Shown here one piece after another: positions 56,055 to 64,000 of a stretch of DNA of 64,000 bases. The stretch is from contig NZ_UAQZ01000014.1 of assembly GCF_900446215.1 (NCBI RefSeq), forward strand, positions 434,001 to 498,000, read 5' to 3'. The stretch is from Burkholderia cenocepacia. Lineage in GTDB: Bacteria; Pseudomonadota; Gammaproteobacteria; Burkholderiales; Burkholderiaceae. Positions within the stretch are counted from its first letter, which is position 1, and each line of letters opens with the position of its first letter. The notes below the pieces were generated by a model. The model worked only from the letters and a program-made list of their open reading frames with translations. It ran no database searches and was not told where the DNA came from. Made by a program: the position numbers and the translations under genes.

Positions 56055-56684
56055 CTAGACGAGCGGCGTGTCGACGAAGGCCGGCAGCGCTTCCGCCCGC
56101 GCGGAATGCGCGGCGAGCGCCGGATAACGGGCCGGATCGATCCGCGCGAGCACCGGATAATCGGCCGCCATGAACTGCGTGAAGCGCCACGCCACCGCGA
56201 CGGTCACGTCCGACTGCAGCAATCGCGCGCCGCCGAACCAGCCGCGGGTGGCCGCGACCAGTGGTTCCAGCGCGCCGTATGCCCCTTCGAGCTGGCTCAG
56301 CACGCGATCGACCCACGGTTCGTGCTGCTTGTCCGACGGGCGCAGCGCCTGCTCGTAGACGACCTGCACGGTTTTCTCGGCCGCGGCCAGCGCGAACCCG
56401 ATCGGCACCAGCGCGCGCAGCCGGGCCTCGACGGCGTCGGGCAGCAGGCGCCGCTCCGGCGCGGCCAGGTGGTCGAGATAGTCGACGATCAGCGACGAAT
56501 CGAGCAGCGTCGCGCCGCCGTCGGTCACGAGCGTCGGCGCTTTGACGGCCGGGTTGAGCGTCCTGAACCGCTCGAGATGACGGAACACCGAGATCGACTC
56601 GTGTTCGAACGGCAGGTCGAGCAGCTTCGCCGAAATGGCGACGCGGCGCACGAACGGGGAATCCAGCATGCCGATCAGCTTCAT
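56055..56684 (-). CDS. Glutathione S-transferase family protein
   Basis: A 209-residue GST. The N-terminal thioredoxin fold has MLDSPFVRRVAISAKLLDLPFEH and the glutathione-binding cis-Pro region LNPAVKAPTLVTDGGATLLDSSLIVDYLD. The C-terminal helical domain has LQSDVTVAVAWRFTQFM, the usual Asp-containing N-capping motif position. The Ser in LDSPFVR is the likely catalytic residue. It may conjugate or remove glutathione; the substrate is unknown. The start is ATG 56684. Confidence 0.9.
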   Translation of the reverse strand: MKLIGMLDSPFVRRVAISAKLLDLPFEHESISVFRHLERFRTLNPAVKAPTLVTDGGATLLDSSLIVDYLDHLAAPERRLLPDAVEARLRALVPIGFALAAAEKTVQVVYEQALRPSDKQHEPWVDRVLSQLEGAYGALEPLVAATRGWFGGARLLQSDVTVAVAWRFTQFMAADYPVLARIDPARYPALAAHSARAEALPAFVDTPLV

Positions 56685-56856
56685 CGCGAACGCTCCGCTT
56701 CGAGGGAATGGGACTGACGACTGTAGCAGCGGCGCGCGGCAATGCCTAGCGTGCCCGTGCGCTTGATGTGCATCAGCCGGCCGCGCACCGGGCTCCCGCT
56801 GCCCGGCCACTGTGACCATAATGGAGGTTCACGCTTCTTCCGCCCCAGGGTCCGCC

Positions 56857-58074
56857 ATGTGGTATGCCGTCGTCGAGCAGCAGCGGGAATGGATGCGCGC
56901 ATGGCGCGCGGCGACGCGCTACGCGTTCGACGCATGGCCCGCGGCGTCGCTGCCGCACGCCGCGTCATCGTGCTACGACGACCTGTTCGAACCGCTGCTC
57001 GGGCCGCAGGCCGCGCCGCCGGGCTTCGACCTCGCGTGGCCTGCCGTCAGCGAGCAGATCGTCGCGCACACCCCGTTTTGCGACCTGCGGCGCTTCGCGC
57101 ACGCCGATGCGCACCGCACGGTGCTGCTGTGCGCGCCGCTCGTCGGGCACGCGGCCGTGATGATGCGCGAAACCGCCGAAACGCTGCTCGCCGATGGCGA
57201 CGTCTGCGTGACCGACTGGCGCAATGCGCGCGACGTGCCGCTCGCGGCAGGCCGTTTCGGGCTCGACGAATACGTCGCGATGCTCGACGGCTTCGTCAGC
57301 ACCCTCCAGCACGACGATCGGCCGCTACACGTCGTCGCCGTATGCCAGGCGACCGTACCGGCACTCGGCGCACTCGCGCTGCGCGCCGCGCGCGGCCTTG
57401 CGCCGCCCGCGAGTATCACGCTGATCGGCGGTCCGATCGATGCCCGCCTGAATCCGAGCGCGCTCGGCGCCGCGGCCGCCGCCCATTCGCTCGACTGGTG
57501 CCGGCGCCACCTGATCGACATCGTGCCGCCCGGCTTCGCGGGGCACGGCCGCCACGTGTTTCCGACCTATCTGCAACAGGGCGAGATCGCGCTCCTGTAT
57601 CCGCAACGCTTCCTGACGCTGATCGAGACCTACGCGCTGGCGGCTTCCCGCTTCGACATGACCGGGCTTGCCGACGCGCGGCGTGCGCTGCGCGAATACA
57701 CGGCGCTGCTCGACATGCCGGCCGACTATTTTCTCGACACGGTCGACGTCGTGTTCCAGCGCATGTTGCTCGCGACCGGTGCGTGGCGCGTGCACGGCCG
57801 GCGCGTCGACCCGGCGGCGCTGCGCGACGTCGCGCTGCTGACCGTCGAAGGCGCCCGCGACGCGGTTACCGGCGCCGGCCAGACGCATGCGGCGCTCGAG
57901 CTGTGCAGCGACCTGTCGACCGACGAGCGCCATCGCGTCGACATCGACGATTGCGATCACTACGGGTTGTTTACGGGGCCGCGCTGGCACGGCAACGTCC
58001 ATCCGGCGCTGCAGCGCGTGTTCGCGGCGGCGGAAGCCGCCCGACCGAGCCCACGCCGGACCGGGCGAAACTGA
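56857..58074 (+). CDS. phaZ: Intracellular polyhydroxyalkanoate depolymerase PhaZ
   Basis: A 405-residue depolymerase that mobilises stored polyhydroxybutyrate. The nucleophile is a Cys in HVVAVCQATVPAL, as in the Cupriavidus PhaZ1 type, instead of the lipase Ser. Other family segments: LLCAPLVGHAAVMMRETAETLL, DVCVTDWRNARDVPL, LIGGPIDARLNPSA, and the final DDCDHYGLFTGPRWHGNVHP with the catalytic His. ATG 56857 matches the family N-terminus (MWYAVVEQQREWM) and has AGGG seven bases upstream. Longer starts at 56821 (ATG) or 56812 (GTG) are possible. Confidence 0.93.
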   Translation: MWYAVVEQQREWMRAWRAATRYAFDAWPAASLPHAASSCYDDLFEPLLGPQAAPPGFDLAWPAVSEQIVAHTPFCDLRRFAHADAHRTVLLCAPLVGHAAVMMRETAETLLADGDVCVTDWRNARDVPLAAGRFGLDEYVAMLDGFVSTLQHDDRPLHVVAVCQATVPALGALALRAARGLAPPASITLIGGPIDARLNPSALGAAAAAHSLDWCRRHLIDIVPPGFAGHGRHVFPTYLQQGEIALLYPQRFLTLIETYALAASRFDMTGLADARRALREYTALLDMPADYFLDTVDVVFQRMLLATGAWRVHGRRVDPAALRDVALLTVEGARDAVTGAGQTHAALELCSDLSTDERHRVDIDDCDHYGLFTGPRWHGNVHPALQRVFAAAEAARPSPRRTGRN

Positions 58075-58081
58075 TGGCGCG

Positions 58082-58729
58082 TCAGGGACGGGCCGCGTCG
58101 AGCAGCGCGCGCACCTCGTCGTCGCTCGTCTGCTCGAAGCGCGCGTAGAACTGGCTGATCCCGAAGAACCGCAGCGGCTGCGACACCGTGACGAACGCGT
58201 CGGCCAGCCCGTCGAACACATGCGCCGCGCCCGCCGGCGCGACCGGCACCGCCGCGACGATGCGCGCCGGGTGGCGCTCGCGCAGCGCCTGCAGCGCGAC
58301 GCGCATCGATGCGCCGGTCGCGACGCCGTCGTCGACGACGATCGCGATGCGTCCGTCCACCGCCAGCGGCGGCACCGCGCCGCGGTACAGCGCTTCGCGG
58401 CGTTGCAGTTCGGCCGTCTCGCGCGCGATCACGTCGGCGAGTTGCGCATCGGATACGTCCATCGCGCGGATCACCGACCGTTGCAGATGCGTCGCGCCGC
58501 CCGTCGCGATCGCGCCCATCGCGAGCTCGGGATCGAACGGCACGCCGAGCTTGCGCACGACCAGCACGTCGAGCGGCGCGCGCAGCGCGCATGCGACCGG
58601 ATACGCGACGGGCACGCCGCCGCGCGGCAACGCGAGCACGACGACATCGCTTCGCCCCGCGTATTCGCGCAACGCATCGGCCAGTTGGCGGCCGGCATCG
58701 GCGCGATCGGCAAAACTGCTTTCGGTCAC
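58082..58729 (-). CDS. Phosphoribosyltransferase-domain protein
   Basis: A 215-residue protein of the PRTase type I fold. The PRPP-binding motif is IAIVVDDGVATGASM near residues 130-144. The N-terminal segment FADRADAGRQLADALREY and LALPRGGVPVAYPVACAL are typical of a group of uncharacterised PRTases that often also occur fused to dienelactone hydrolase domains. The start is GTG 58729, with GGGAG six bases upstream. Its true substrate is not known. Convergent with phaZ, 7 bp apart. Confidence 0.88.
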   Translation of the reverse strand: MTESSFADRADAGRQLADALREYAGRSDVVVLALPRGGVPVAYPVACALRAPLDVLVVRKLGVPFDPELAMGAIATGGATHLQRSVIRAMDVSDAQLADVIARETAELQRREALYRGAVPPLAVDGRIAIVVDDGVATGASMRVALQALRERHPARIVAAVPVAPAGAAHVFDGLADAFVTVSQPLRFFGISQFYARFEQTSDDEVRALLDAARP

Positions 58730-58854
58730 GATCGGCTCCCTGCCGTTGCACCGGACGAGCGAAAGCCGCGTCGGCGCCTGTCAACGAGGATGGTTCATCG
58801 GTCGCACCGATGCAAGCAGGGTCATACCGGCGCACGGGGCGCCGCAGGAAAGGG

Positions 58855-59364
58855 TCAGAGGCCGCCGGCCTGCCGGTACAGCCGCCAGAACGACTGCGCG
58901 TAGGACTGCGCGAGTTCGGGCGCGCGCCGGAACACGTTCACCGTGTCGGCCTGCGCGGCCGCGCCGTCGGACAGCGTCGTCAGCGCGACGCTGTCGTCGA
59001 CGATCAAGAAGCGCGACGCGGGGCCGCCATGCCGCGAATCGATCGCGACGTCGATACCGGCGGATTTGAGATAACCGGCGCCGCTGTACTTCCCCGCGCG
59101 CGGCGGGCGCACCAGCACGACGCGCACCTCGATCCCCCGCGCGCGGGCCGCGCGCAGCGCGCTCGCGACAGCCGGCGGCACCTGCGCATAGCCGGCCAGC
59201 AGCACGCGGCGCTGGGCCTGTTCGATCAGATCGACGGTCGCGTCGGCCGCCGCGTTGTCATACGAAAAGTACGTGCCGACCGATGCAGCGTCGGACGGAA
59301 TCTGGCTGGCGTGGACGCTCGTCGCGCAGCAAAGCGCGGCGAGAAAGAAGGCGGCTGGTCTCAT
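58855..59364 (-). CDS. Exported PLD-like protein with degenerate HKD motif
   Basis: A 169-residue protein with a signal peptide (FFLAALCCATSVHA|SQ). It follows the single-domain PLD-like nuclease (Nuc) layout: TVDLIEQAQRRVLLAGYAQVPPAVASALRAARARGIEVRVVLV, then an extended loop, then a C-terminal helix. The usual HxK(x)4D is changed to ASRFLIVDD: the His is Ala and the Lys is Arg, only the Asp is kept. Activity is therefore doubtful. ATG 59364 is used; an ATG at 59375 is out of the best signal. Confidence 0.8.
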   Translation of the reverse strand: MRPAAFFLAALCCATSVHASQIPSDAASVGTYFSYDNAAADATVDLIEQAQRRVLLAGYAQVPPAVASALRAARARGIEVRVVLVRPPRAGKYSGAGYLKSAGIDVAIDSRHGGPASRFLIVDDSVALTTLSDGAAAQADTVNVFRRAPELAQSYAQSFWRLYRQAGGL

Positions 59365-59492
59365 GGCGGGCGCCATTGTAGCGGCGCCAATTCGCGTGAC
59401 AAGGGGCGGCTGCGACGCTGCTGCGCCGGCGCAACACACCGGGCAAAACAAGGGCGCGGCGACCGGGTTTCACGCCGGTTTCACCCCCTCGA

Positions 59493-60425
59493 TCAGCCGG
59501 CTGCGACGCGCGCGAGCCAACTCGTCACGCCGTCGACCGAACGGAAATCCGCGAGGCTGCGCGCCGGCAACGCGGGATACGCGCCGCCCGCCATCTCGGC
59601 CAGCGCGCGCCCCGGGCCGAGTTCGAGAAACGCGGTGGCGCCGGCCTCCACGCACGCGGCGAGGCAGGCTGCCCACTCGACCGGCTCCGCGATCTGCCGC
59701 GCGAGCTTGTCGAGGCCCGTATCGACATCGAGCACCGACGCGCCGTCGATTCCCGAGAACAGCCGCGTGCCGGGCAGCGGCCGGCGCACGCGCGTCGCGG
59801 CCAGCGTCGCGCGGAATGCCGGCACGGCGGCGGCCAGCCGACGCGTGTGCGACGCGATCCGCACGCAGACGGGCGCGACGCGCAGCGCGCCGGCGCGCTG
59901 CGCGTCGTCGGCCACGGCATCGACATCGACATGCCGCCCGGCGACCACGAACGCATCGCCGGGGTTCGCGATCGCGATGGCCGCGTCGCGACCGTCGCAC
60001 AACTGCGCCAGTTGCACGCGCGTCAGGCCGCGCACGAACACCATCCGCTCGTCGCCGCTGCTCGCGGCATCCATCGCGCGCGCCCGCGCATCGGCCAGGT
60101 CGAGCGCGTCGTGCGGCCCGATCATCCCCGCGACGCTCCACGAGCCGACCTCGCCGACGCTGTAGCCGGCGACACAGCGTCGGCGCGGCCACACCGCGTC
60201 GAGCAGCGCGGCCGCCGCGAGCGCCTGGACCGTGCAGAGGATCTGCGCTGCACGGTTTTCCCGCAGCGCATCGGGCCCGGCCTGCCGGACCCACGTGCGC
60301 GGATCGTCGCCGAGCAGCCGGCCCGCATGCGCGAACAGTGCATCGGCCTGCGGCGCCGACCCGGTGAGGTCGAACATGTCGGCGCGCTGCGCGCCTTGCC
60401 CCGAGCACAGGATGGCCAGCGTCAT
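59493..60425 (-). CDS. mdcH: Malonate decarboxylase epsilon subunit MdcH (malonyl transferase)
   Basis: A 310-residue malonyl-CoA:ACP transacylase fold. The start has LCSGQGAQRADMFDL, the nucleophile is Ser89 in GYSVGEVGSW, and a conserved His lies in CVRIASHTRRL with a later FLELGPGRALAEM. MdcH loads malonyl on the acyl-carrier subunit MdcC to activate malonate decarboxylase. It is the last gene of the mdc operon and overlaps mdcB by ATGA. Confidence 0.93.
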   Translation of the reverse strand: MTLAILCSGQGAQRADMFDLTGSAPQADALFAHAGRLLGDDPRTWVRQAGPDALRENRAAQILCTVQALAAAALLDAVWPRRRCVAGYSVGEVGSWSVAGMIGPHDALDLADARARAMDAASSGDERMVFVRGLTRVQLAQLCDGRDAAIAIANPGDAFVVAGRHVDVDAVADDAQRAGALRVAPVCVRIASHTRRLAAAVPAFRATLAATRVRRPLPGTRLFSGIDGASVLDVDTGLDKLARQIAEPVEWAACLAACVEAGATAFLELGPGRALAEMAGGAYPALPARSLADFRSVDGVTSWLARVAAG

Positions 60426-61288
60426 CGCGCGTCCCGTTCGGTTTCGAGCGCATCGACGAACACGCTCATCGCGAGCAGGTCGGCCGCCCCGCCCGGGCTC
60501 AGCCGGCGCGCCACGAACGCACGATGCGCGGCCGTCGCGCGCAGCCGCCAGTCGCGCGCCCGCACGCCGCCGCGCGCGACGAATGCACGGGCAGTCGCGC
60601 GGGCGAAATCGAGGCCGTCCTGCCCGCCCCGGTGCAGCAGATTCGTGTCGTCGAGCGCGGCGATCAGCGCGAAACACGCGGCGACCCGCGCGGCTTCCGG
60701 ATCGTCCGGCAGGTCGCGCCGGGCGCGGCGCAGCGCCGGCAATCCGACCGCGTACACGGTCGGAAAGCCGTCGGCCGCCTCACGACGCGCACCGCCGACA
60801 CCGTAGCGCCGGCTCGCGCGCTCGCCGTGGCTGTCCGGCAAACGCGGGCCGCCGAGGATCTCGACGCCCCACCGGCGCGACACGAACGCGCCAAGCGTCG
60901 TCCCGGCCGGCACCGCGCCCGGCATCGCGCGCCGGCCGGCGGCCGCGCACAGCAGCCCGAGCCCGAAGATCGCGCCGCGATGCGTATTGACGCCGCCGGT
61001 CGCGGCGAGCATCGCGTGCTCGGCGCGCAGGCCGATCTTCCGCAGCACGGCCATGTCGGCGTCGCGCGCACCCGCGTCGGCGAGTTCCGCGAAGTACGGC
61101 TGCAGCACGGCGGCGCTGCGCGCGAACGTCGCGGCATCCATGTCCGTGTGACTGCCGGTGTCGACGTGGCTGACGAGGCCCGGCTTCGGATAGGTGTCGA
61201 TCTCGAGCACGAGGCTGCGCTCGGCCAGCGCCGCGATGCGTTCGGCATCGGACGGCGCCGCTACGCGGCAGGCAGCCCGTGCGGTCAT
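60422..61288 (-). CDS. mdcB: Triphosphoribosyl-dephospho-CoA synthase MdcB
   Basis: A 288-residue CitG/MdcB enzyme that makes the prosthetic group precursor for MdcC from ATP and dephospho-CoA. Motifs: LEIDTYPKPGLVSHVDTGSHTDMD near residue 30, AMLAATGGVNTHRGAIFGLGLL near 115, and ALIAALDDTNLLHRGGQDGL near 225. It is placed after mdcG, not after mdcA as in some species. Its start and stop overlap its neighbours by 4 bp. Confidence 0.94.
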   Translation of the reverse strand: MTARAACRVAAPSDAERIAALAERSLVLEIDTYPKPGLVSHVDTGSHTDMDAATFARSAAVLQPYFAELADAGARDADMAVLRKIGLRAEHAMLAATGGVNTHRGAIFGLGLLCAAAGRRAMPGAVPAGTTLGAFVSRRWGVEILGGPRLPDSHGERASRRYGVGGARREAADGFPTVYAVGLPALRRARRDLPDDPEAARVAACFALIAALDDTNLLHRGGQDGLDFARATARAFVARGGVRARDWRLRATAAHRAFVARRLSPGGAADLLAMSVFVDALETERDAR

Positions 61289-61953
61289 CGCGGGCCTCCG
61301 GTGAAGGCGTCGGCGCGCATCAATTCGACCGCAATCGCGGTCTTCACCGCGACTTCGGGCAACCGCGCGTGCAGTTCGCGCCAGTTGACGCCCGCGCCGT
61401 CGGCGCGCAGCAGTTCGCCGTCGATGCGCATCGGTGCGCGCGCGTCGATCGCCGCGAGGCCGTCGAGCAACGGGGCGAGCGATGCGGGATCCGGCAGCCG
61501 AAACACGATATCGAGATCGGACGAGGCGCCGAGGTAAGGCTCGCCCGTCAGCGCCTGCCAGGCGAGGCTGCCGAACACGCGACCCTGCACGCCGCAGCGT
61601 GCGCCGAGCGCCGCGAGCTCGTGCAGCGGCGCATGCCATGCCGCGGGCGCGGCGGCGAGTACGTCCGTCAAGGTCGGCAGCGGGCCGATCGTCGCGAGCG
61701 CGTCGGCGGCCACGTTCAGCGCGATGCGCCGCTTGCCCGCCGACGGCGGCAACGGCAGGCCGAGCGGCACGCGGCCGGCATCGGCTTCATCCGGCGACGC
61801 GCGACGCACGATCAGCGGCCAGCCGCGTTCGGCCCATGCACGCACGAGCGGATCACCGGCGAGCGCGGGGTCGCGGGCGAATGCCGCGCCCCACCCGGCC
61901 GCCGTCAGCGTGACGAGCGTGTGGCGGCGCAGCGGCAGCTCAGCGTGCGGCAC
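61285..61953 (-). CDS. mdcG: Malonate decarboxylase holo-ACP synthase MdcG
   Basis: A 222-residue nucleotidyltransferase that attaches the phosphoribosyl-dephospho-CoA group to apo-MdcC. It has the pattern FGSLAWQALTGEPYLGASSDLDIVFRLPD, with the GSxxW and DLD metal-binding residues of the nucleotidyltransferase fold. The start is GTG 61953, overlapping mdcE by 14 bp. Confidence 0.92.
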   Translation of the reverse strand: MPHAELPLRRHTLVTLTAAGWGAAFARDPALAGDPLVRAWAERGWPLIVRRASPDEADAGRVPLGLPLPPSAGKRRIALNVAADALATIGPLPTLTDVLAAAPAAWHAPLHELAALGARCGVQGRVFGSLAWQALTGEPYLGASSDLDIVFRLPDPASLAPLLDGLAAIDARAPMRIDGELLRADGAGVNWRELHARLPEVAVKTAIAVELMRADAFTGGPR

Positions 61954-62647
61954 GCGCGAGTGCCTCGACGCGGGCGGCGACGTCGGTCGCGACCGGCCGG
62001 CCGCGCGCCGCGCGCCGGTCGATGCGCTCGGCCGGCTTGCCGAGCCATTCGCCGACCTGCGCGTCGAGCGCGCGGGACGGATCGAGCACGGCGTCGACGG
62101 CGCCCATCTTCACGAGGTTGTCGAGCCCCGGCGCGAATACCGGTGTCGAACGCGCCATCTCCTTCAGCACGTCGATCGGCAGCTTGGTCACGCGCGACAT
62201 CGACGGCAGGTCCATCACCTCCGGCTCGGCGCCCGGCACCGCGAGCAGCGTGCGCGTCGCGAGCGCGGTCGCGATGAACGCGCCGGCGGCCGTGTGGCCG
62301 TACAGCACGCCGATCGTCCGGTGCCCGGCGAGATCCGCATGCATCAGGCACTTCGCGAGATGCGACAGCCCTTCGTTCAGGCCGAGCAGTTCGTCGCGCT
62401 TGCTCATCCGCTGGCTGTCGCTGTCGACCAGCACGAGGATCGGCGTGTCGCCGCCACGCGCGATCGTGTCGAGCACGCACGACGCGAGCGTCAGCGCCTC
62501 GTCGATGCCGAACGGCAGGCGGTCGGCCACGCCGATCACGTCGACGCGCGTGCCGGCCAATGCCGCGTGGCCCGTCAGCAAGCCGCCATTGCGCGCAATC
62601 GAATGGCCGGCGGGAAACAGCGAGTTCAGTACTTCATCGAGCGTCAT
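61940..62647 (-). CDS. mdcE: Malonate decarboxylase gamma subunit MdcE
   Basis: A 235-residue carboxyltransferase-fold subunit that, with MdcD, decarboxylates malonyl-S-ACP to acetyl-S-ACP. Typical segments are ALAGTRVDVIGVADRLPFGIDEAL, ILVLVDSDSQRMSKRDELLGLNEGLSHLAKCL, and VLYGHTAAGAFIATALAT. It overlaps mdcD by 14 bp, suggesting coupled synthesis of the two subunits. Confidence 0.94.
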   Translation of the reverse strand: MTLDEVLNSLFPAGHSIARNGGLLTGHAALAGTRVDVIGVADRLPFGIDEALTLASCVLDTIARGGDTPILVLVDSDSQRMSKRDELLGLNEGLSHLAKCLMHADLAGHRTIGVLYGHTAAGAFIATALATRTLLAVPGAEPEVMDLPSMSRVTKLPIDVLKEMARSTPVFAPGLDNLVKMGAVDAVLDPSRALDAQVGEWLGKPAERIDRRAARGRPVATDVAARVEALARAAR

Positions 62648-63569
62648 GCTGGGGCTCCTGCAGTTGATCGGCCAGCTTCGCGAATTCATCGTCGGACATT
62701 CCGGGAATCGCTTCCGGCCGATCGGCCCCGAGCGCACGCCACACGTCGAGCGCATCGTTGCAGCCGCCGAACCGTTCGACCCGCGCTTCGAGACGTGCCT
62801 GTTCCGCGCGCAGCATCGCCGCATCGAACGGCGGCGCGCGGCCGATCAGATCGAGCGCGGCCGCGCGAAACGCGTCCGGCGTATCGGCCACGTAGCGATC
62901 GGCGCCGCCGATCAAGCGCCGATGCTTGCCACCCATCGTGCGCCAGATCAGCGCGCGATCCTTCGAGTCGAATTCCTCGACGCCGCGATTGGTCTCGATC
63001 ACTTCGGGACCCGACACGCTGATGCGCCCCTGCTCCGACACCACGAGCGCCGAACAGCACGCGGCGAGCAATCCGCCGCCGCCGTAGCAGCCCGCGCGCC
63101 CGCCGATCAGCCCGATCACCGGCACGCCGGCGGCCCGCGCGTCGACGAGCGCGCGCATGATCTCGGCGATCGCGAGCTCGCCCGCATTCGCTTCCTGCAA
63201 CCGCACGCCGCCCGTATCGAACAGGATCAGCACCGGCTTGCCGACTTCGCGCGCGGCGCGCAGCAACCCGGTGAGTTTCGCGCCGTGCACTTCGCCGAAC
63301 GCGCCGCCCATGAAACGGCCCTCCTGCGCGGCGACGAACACGGGCCGGCCGTCGAGCCGGCCGTGCCCGACCACCATCCCGTCGTCGAACTGCTGCGGCA
63401 GCGCGAACAGCGGCAGGTGCGGGCTCGTCACGCGCTCGGCCGGCCCGAGGAACTCCGTGAAACTGCCTGCGTCGAGCAGCCCGTCGATGCGCTGTCGCGC
63501 CGACGCTTCGTACCAGCTCGCCGCGTTTGCGACGAACGCCGGTGCGTCGTGGATCACGTCGTTCGTCAT
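62634..63569 (-). CDS. mdcD: Malonate decarboxylase beta subunit MdcD
   Basis: A 311-residue carboxyltransferase-fold subunit. It has ASARQRIDGLLDAGSFTEFLGP, the oxyanion-type segment FMGGAFGEVHGAKLTGLL, and LIGGRAGCYGGGGLLAACCSALVV, followed by ISVSGPEVIETNRGVEEFDSKDRALIWRTMGGKHR. It partners with MdcE. Overlaps mdcC by ATGA. Confidence 0.95.
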   Translation of the reverse strand: MTNDVIHDAPAFVANAASWYEASARQRIDGLLDAGSFTEFLGPAERVTSPHLPLFALPQQFDDGMVVGHGRLDGRPVFVAAQEGRFMGGAFGEVHGAKLTGLLRAAREVGKPVLILFDTGGVRLQEANAGELAIAEIMRALVDARAAGVPVIGLIGGRAGCYGGGGLLAACCSALVVSEQGRISVSGPEVIETNRGVEEFDSKDRALIWRTMGGKHRRLIGGADRYVADTPDAFRAAALDLIGRAPPFDAAMLRAEQARLEARVERFGGCNDALDVWRALGADRPEAIPGMSDDEFAKLADQLQEPQHDAR

Positions 63570-63880
63570 GCGTCCCCCTCGATCGCGCGCACGGCCTGCG
63601 CGAGCCGCAGCGACACCATGTCGGGCCGCGCGCCGCCGTCGTTGATCGACAGCTTCAGGCCGCCCGGCGTACGCCGTTCGACGAAATCCGATACGACCGC
63701 CTGCCAGACCGCGCCGAAACCGACGGCCGCGGTGCGGATGTCGATCTCGCATTCGTTGCCCGGCAGCACGCGCTCGACGAGCACCTCGAGATTGCCGGAC
63801 GCGACCACGCCGACGAGCGCCGCGGCCTGCTCGCCCTTCGCGCGTTCGCGCGCGGTGAAGCGATAGTTCAACTGTTCCAT
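63566..63880 (-). CDS. mdcC: Malonate decarboxylase acyl carrier protein MdcC
   Basis: A 104-residue delta subunit that carries the phosphoribosyl-dephospho-CoA arm. Ser28 in VVASGNLEVLVE is the likely attachment site by comparison with the Klebsiella protein. The rest shows the family's EIDIRTAAVGFGAVW and LSINDGGARPDMVSLRL. It begins 11 bp after mdcA. Confidence 0.93.
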   Translation of the reverse strand: MEQLNYRFTARERAKGEQAAALVGVVASGNLEVLVERVLPGNECEIDIRTAAVGFGAVWQAVVSDFVERRTPGGLKLSINDGGARPDMVSLRLAQAVRAIEGDA

Positions 63881-63890
63881 GCCCTCTTCC

Positions 63891-64000
63891 TCACCAGTTG
63901 CGGAACCGGGCCGGCGGCGCATAGAGCCCGCCCGACCAGTGCACCAGATCCTTGATCGACCGCGCGGCGAGCCAGCGGCGGTCGGCGTCGAGCGGATCGA
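63891..64000 (-). CDS. mdcA: Malonate decarboxylase alpha subunit MdcA (C-terminal fragment in window)
   Basis: Only the last 36 codons are inside the window; the rest is beyond the right edge. The end reads DPLDADRRWLAARSIKDL, then a Trp-containing stretch closing in RFRNW. This matches the MdcA C-terminus and its place before mdcC. MdcA transfers the ACP thioester between malonyl and acetyl. Confidence 0.8.
   Translation of the reverse strand, partial: DPLDADRRWLAARSIKDLVHWSGGLYAPPARFRNW

Overview
The window looks like the main chromosome of a Burkholderia species, probably of the Burkholderia cepacia complex. Supporting signs are the strong GC bias with long antisense open frames, the gene sets (olsB, intracellular PHA depolymerase, malonate decarboxylase, pst-pho-ppk-ppx) and beta-proteobacterial gene orders such as glmM-folP-ftsH-rlmE-yhbY-greA-carB. 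This is judged from protein recognition by eye; no database search was possible.

Region 1 (1-13,419) is accessory DNA with visibly lower GC than the rest. It ends at a tRNA-Arg(UCU) gene. It holds the 5' part of a Zorya anti-phage gene (zorA, running off the left edge). Next is a leftward type VI secretion (T6SS) cargo unit: vgrG, a DUF2169 adaptor, a PAAR-like/DUF4150 lipase effector, an ankyrin lipoprotein (probable immunity), a GH-E-like nuclease toxin and two tandem TPR proteins (probable immunity). Divergent from vgrG is a solitary tssF. Then come an unrecognised Gly-rich hydrophobic protein paired with a DUF3592 membrane protein, and another small membrane protein.

Region 2 (13,420-23,600) is housekeeping: uppP, an aldose-1-epimerase-like protein, an NlpD-like amidase activator, an acyl-CoA synthetase, a MATE exporter, ornithine-lipid acyltransferase olsB, sixA, tRNA-Pro(UGG) and several very small genes.

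Region 3 (23,660-34,413) is a compact phosphate/polyphosphate block: ppx and ppk divergent around a PhoB box, then pstS-pstC-pstA-pstB-phoU-phoB-phoR on the minus strand behind an array of five PhoB half-sites.

Region 4 (34,747-53,534) carries the glmM-folP-ftsH-rlmE cluster, yhbY, greA, carAB with a LysE-family exporter gene between carA and carB, an MFS transporter, mltD, gloB, and the methyltransferase-rnhA-dnaQ cluster.

Region 5 (53,535-64,000) has a ProP-type transporter with a long leader, a glutathione S-transferase, a PHA depolymerase with a Cys nucleophile, a phosphoribosyltransferase, a degenerate PLD-like protein, and a malonate decarboxylase operon (mdcA-C-D-E-G-B-H) that runs off the right edge inside mdcA.
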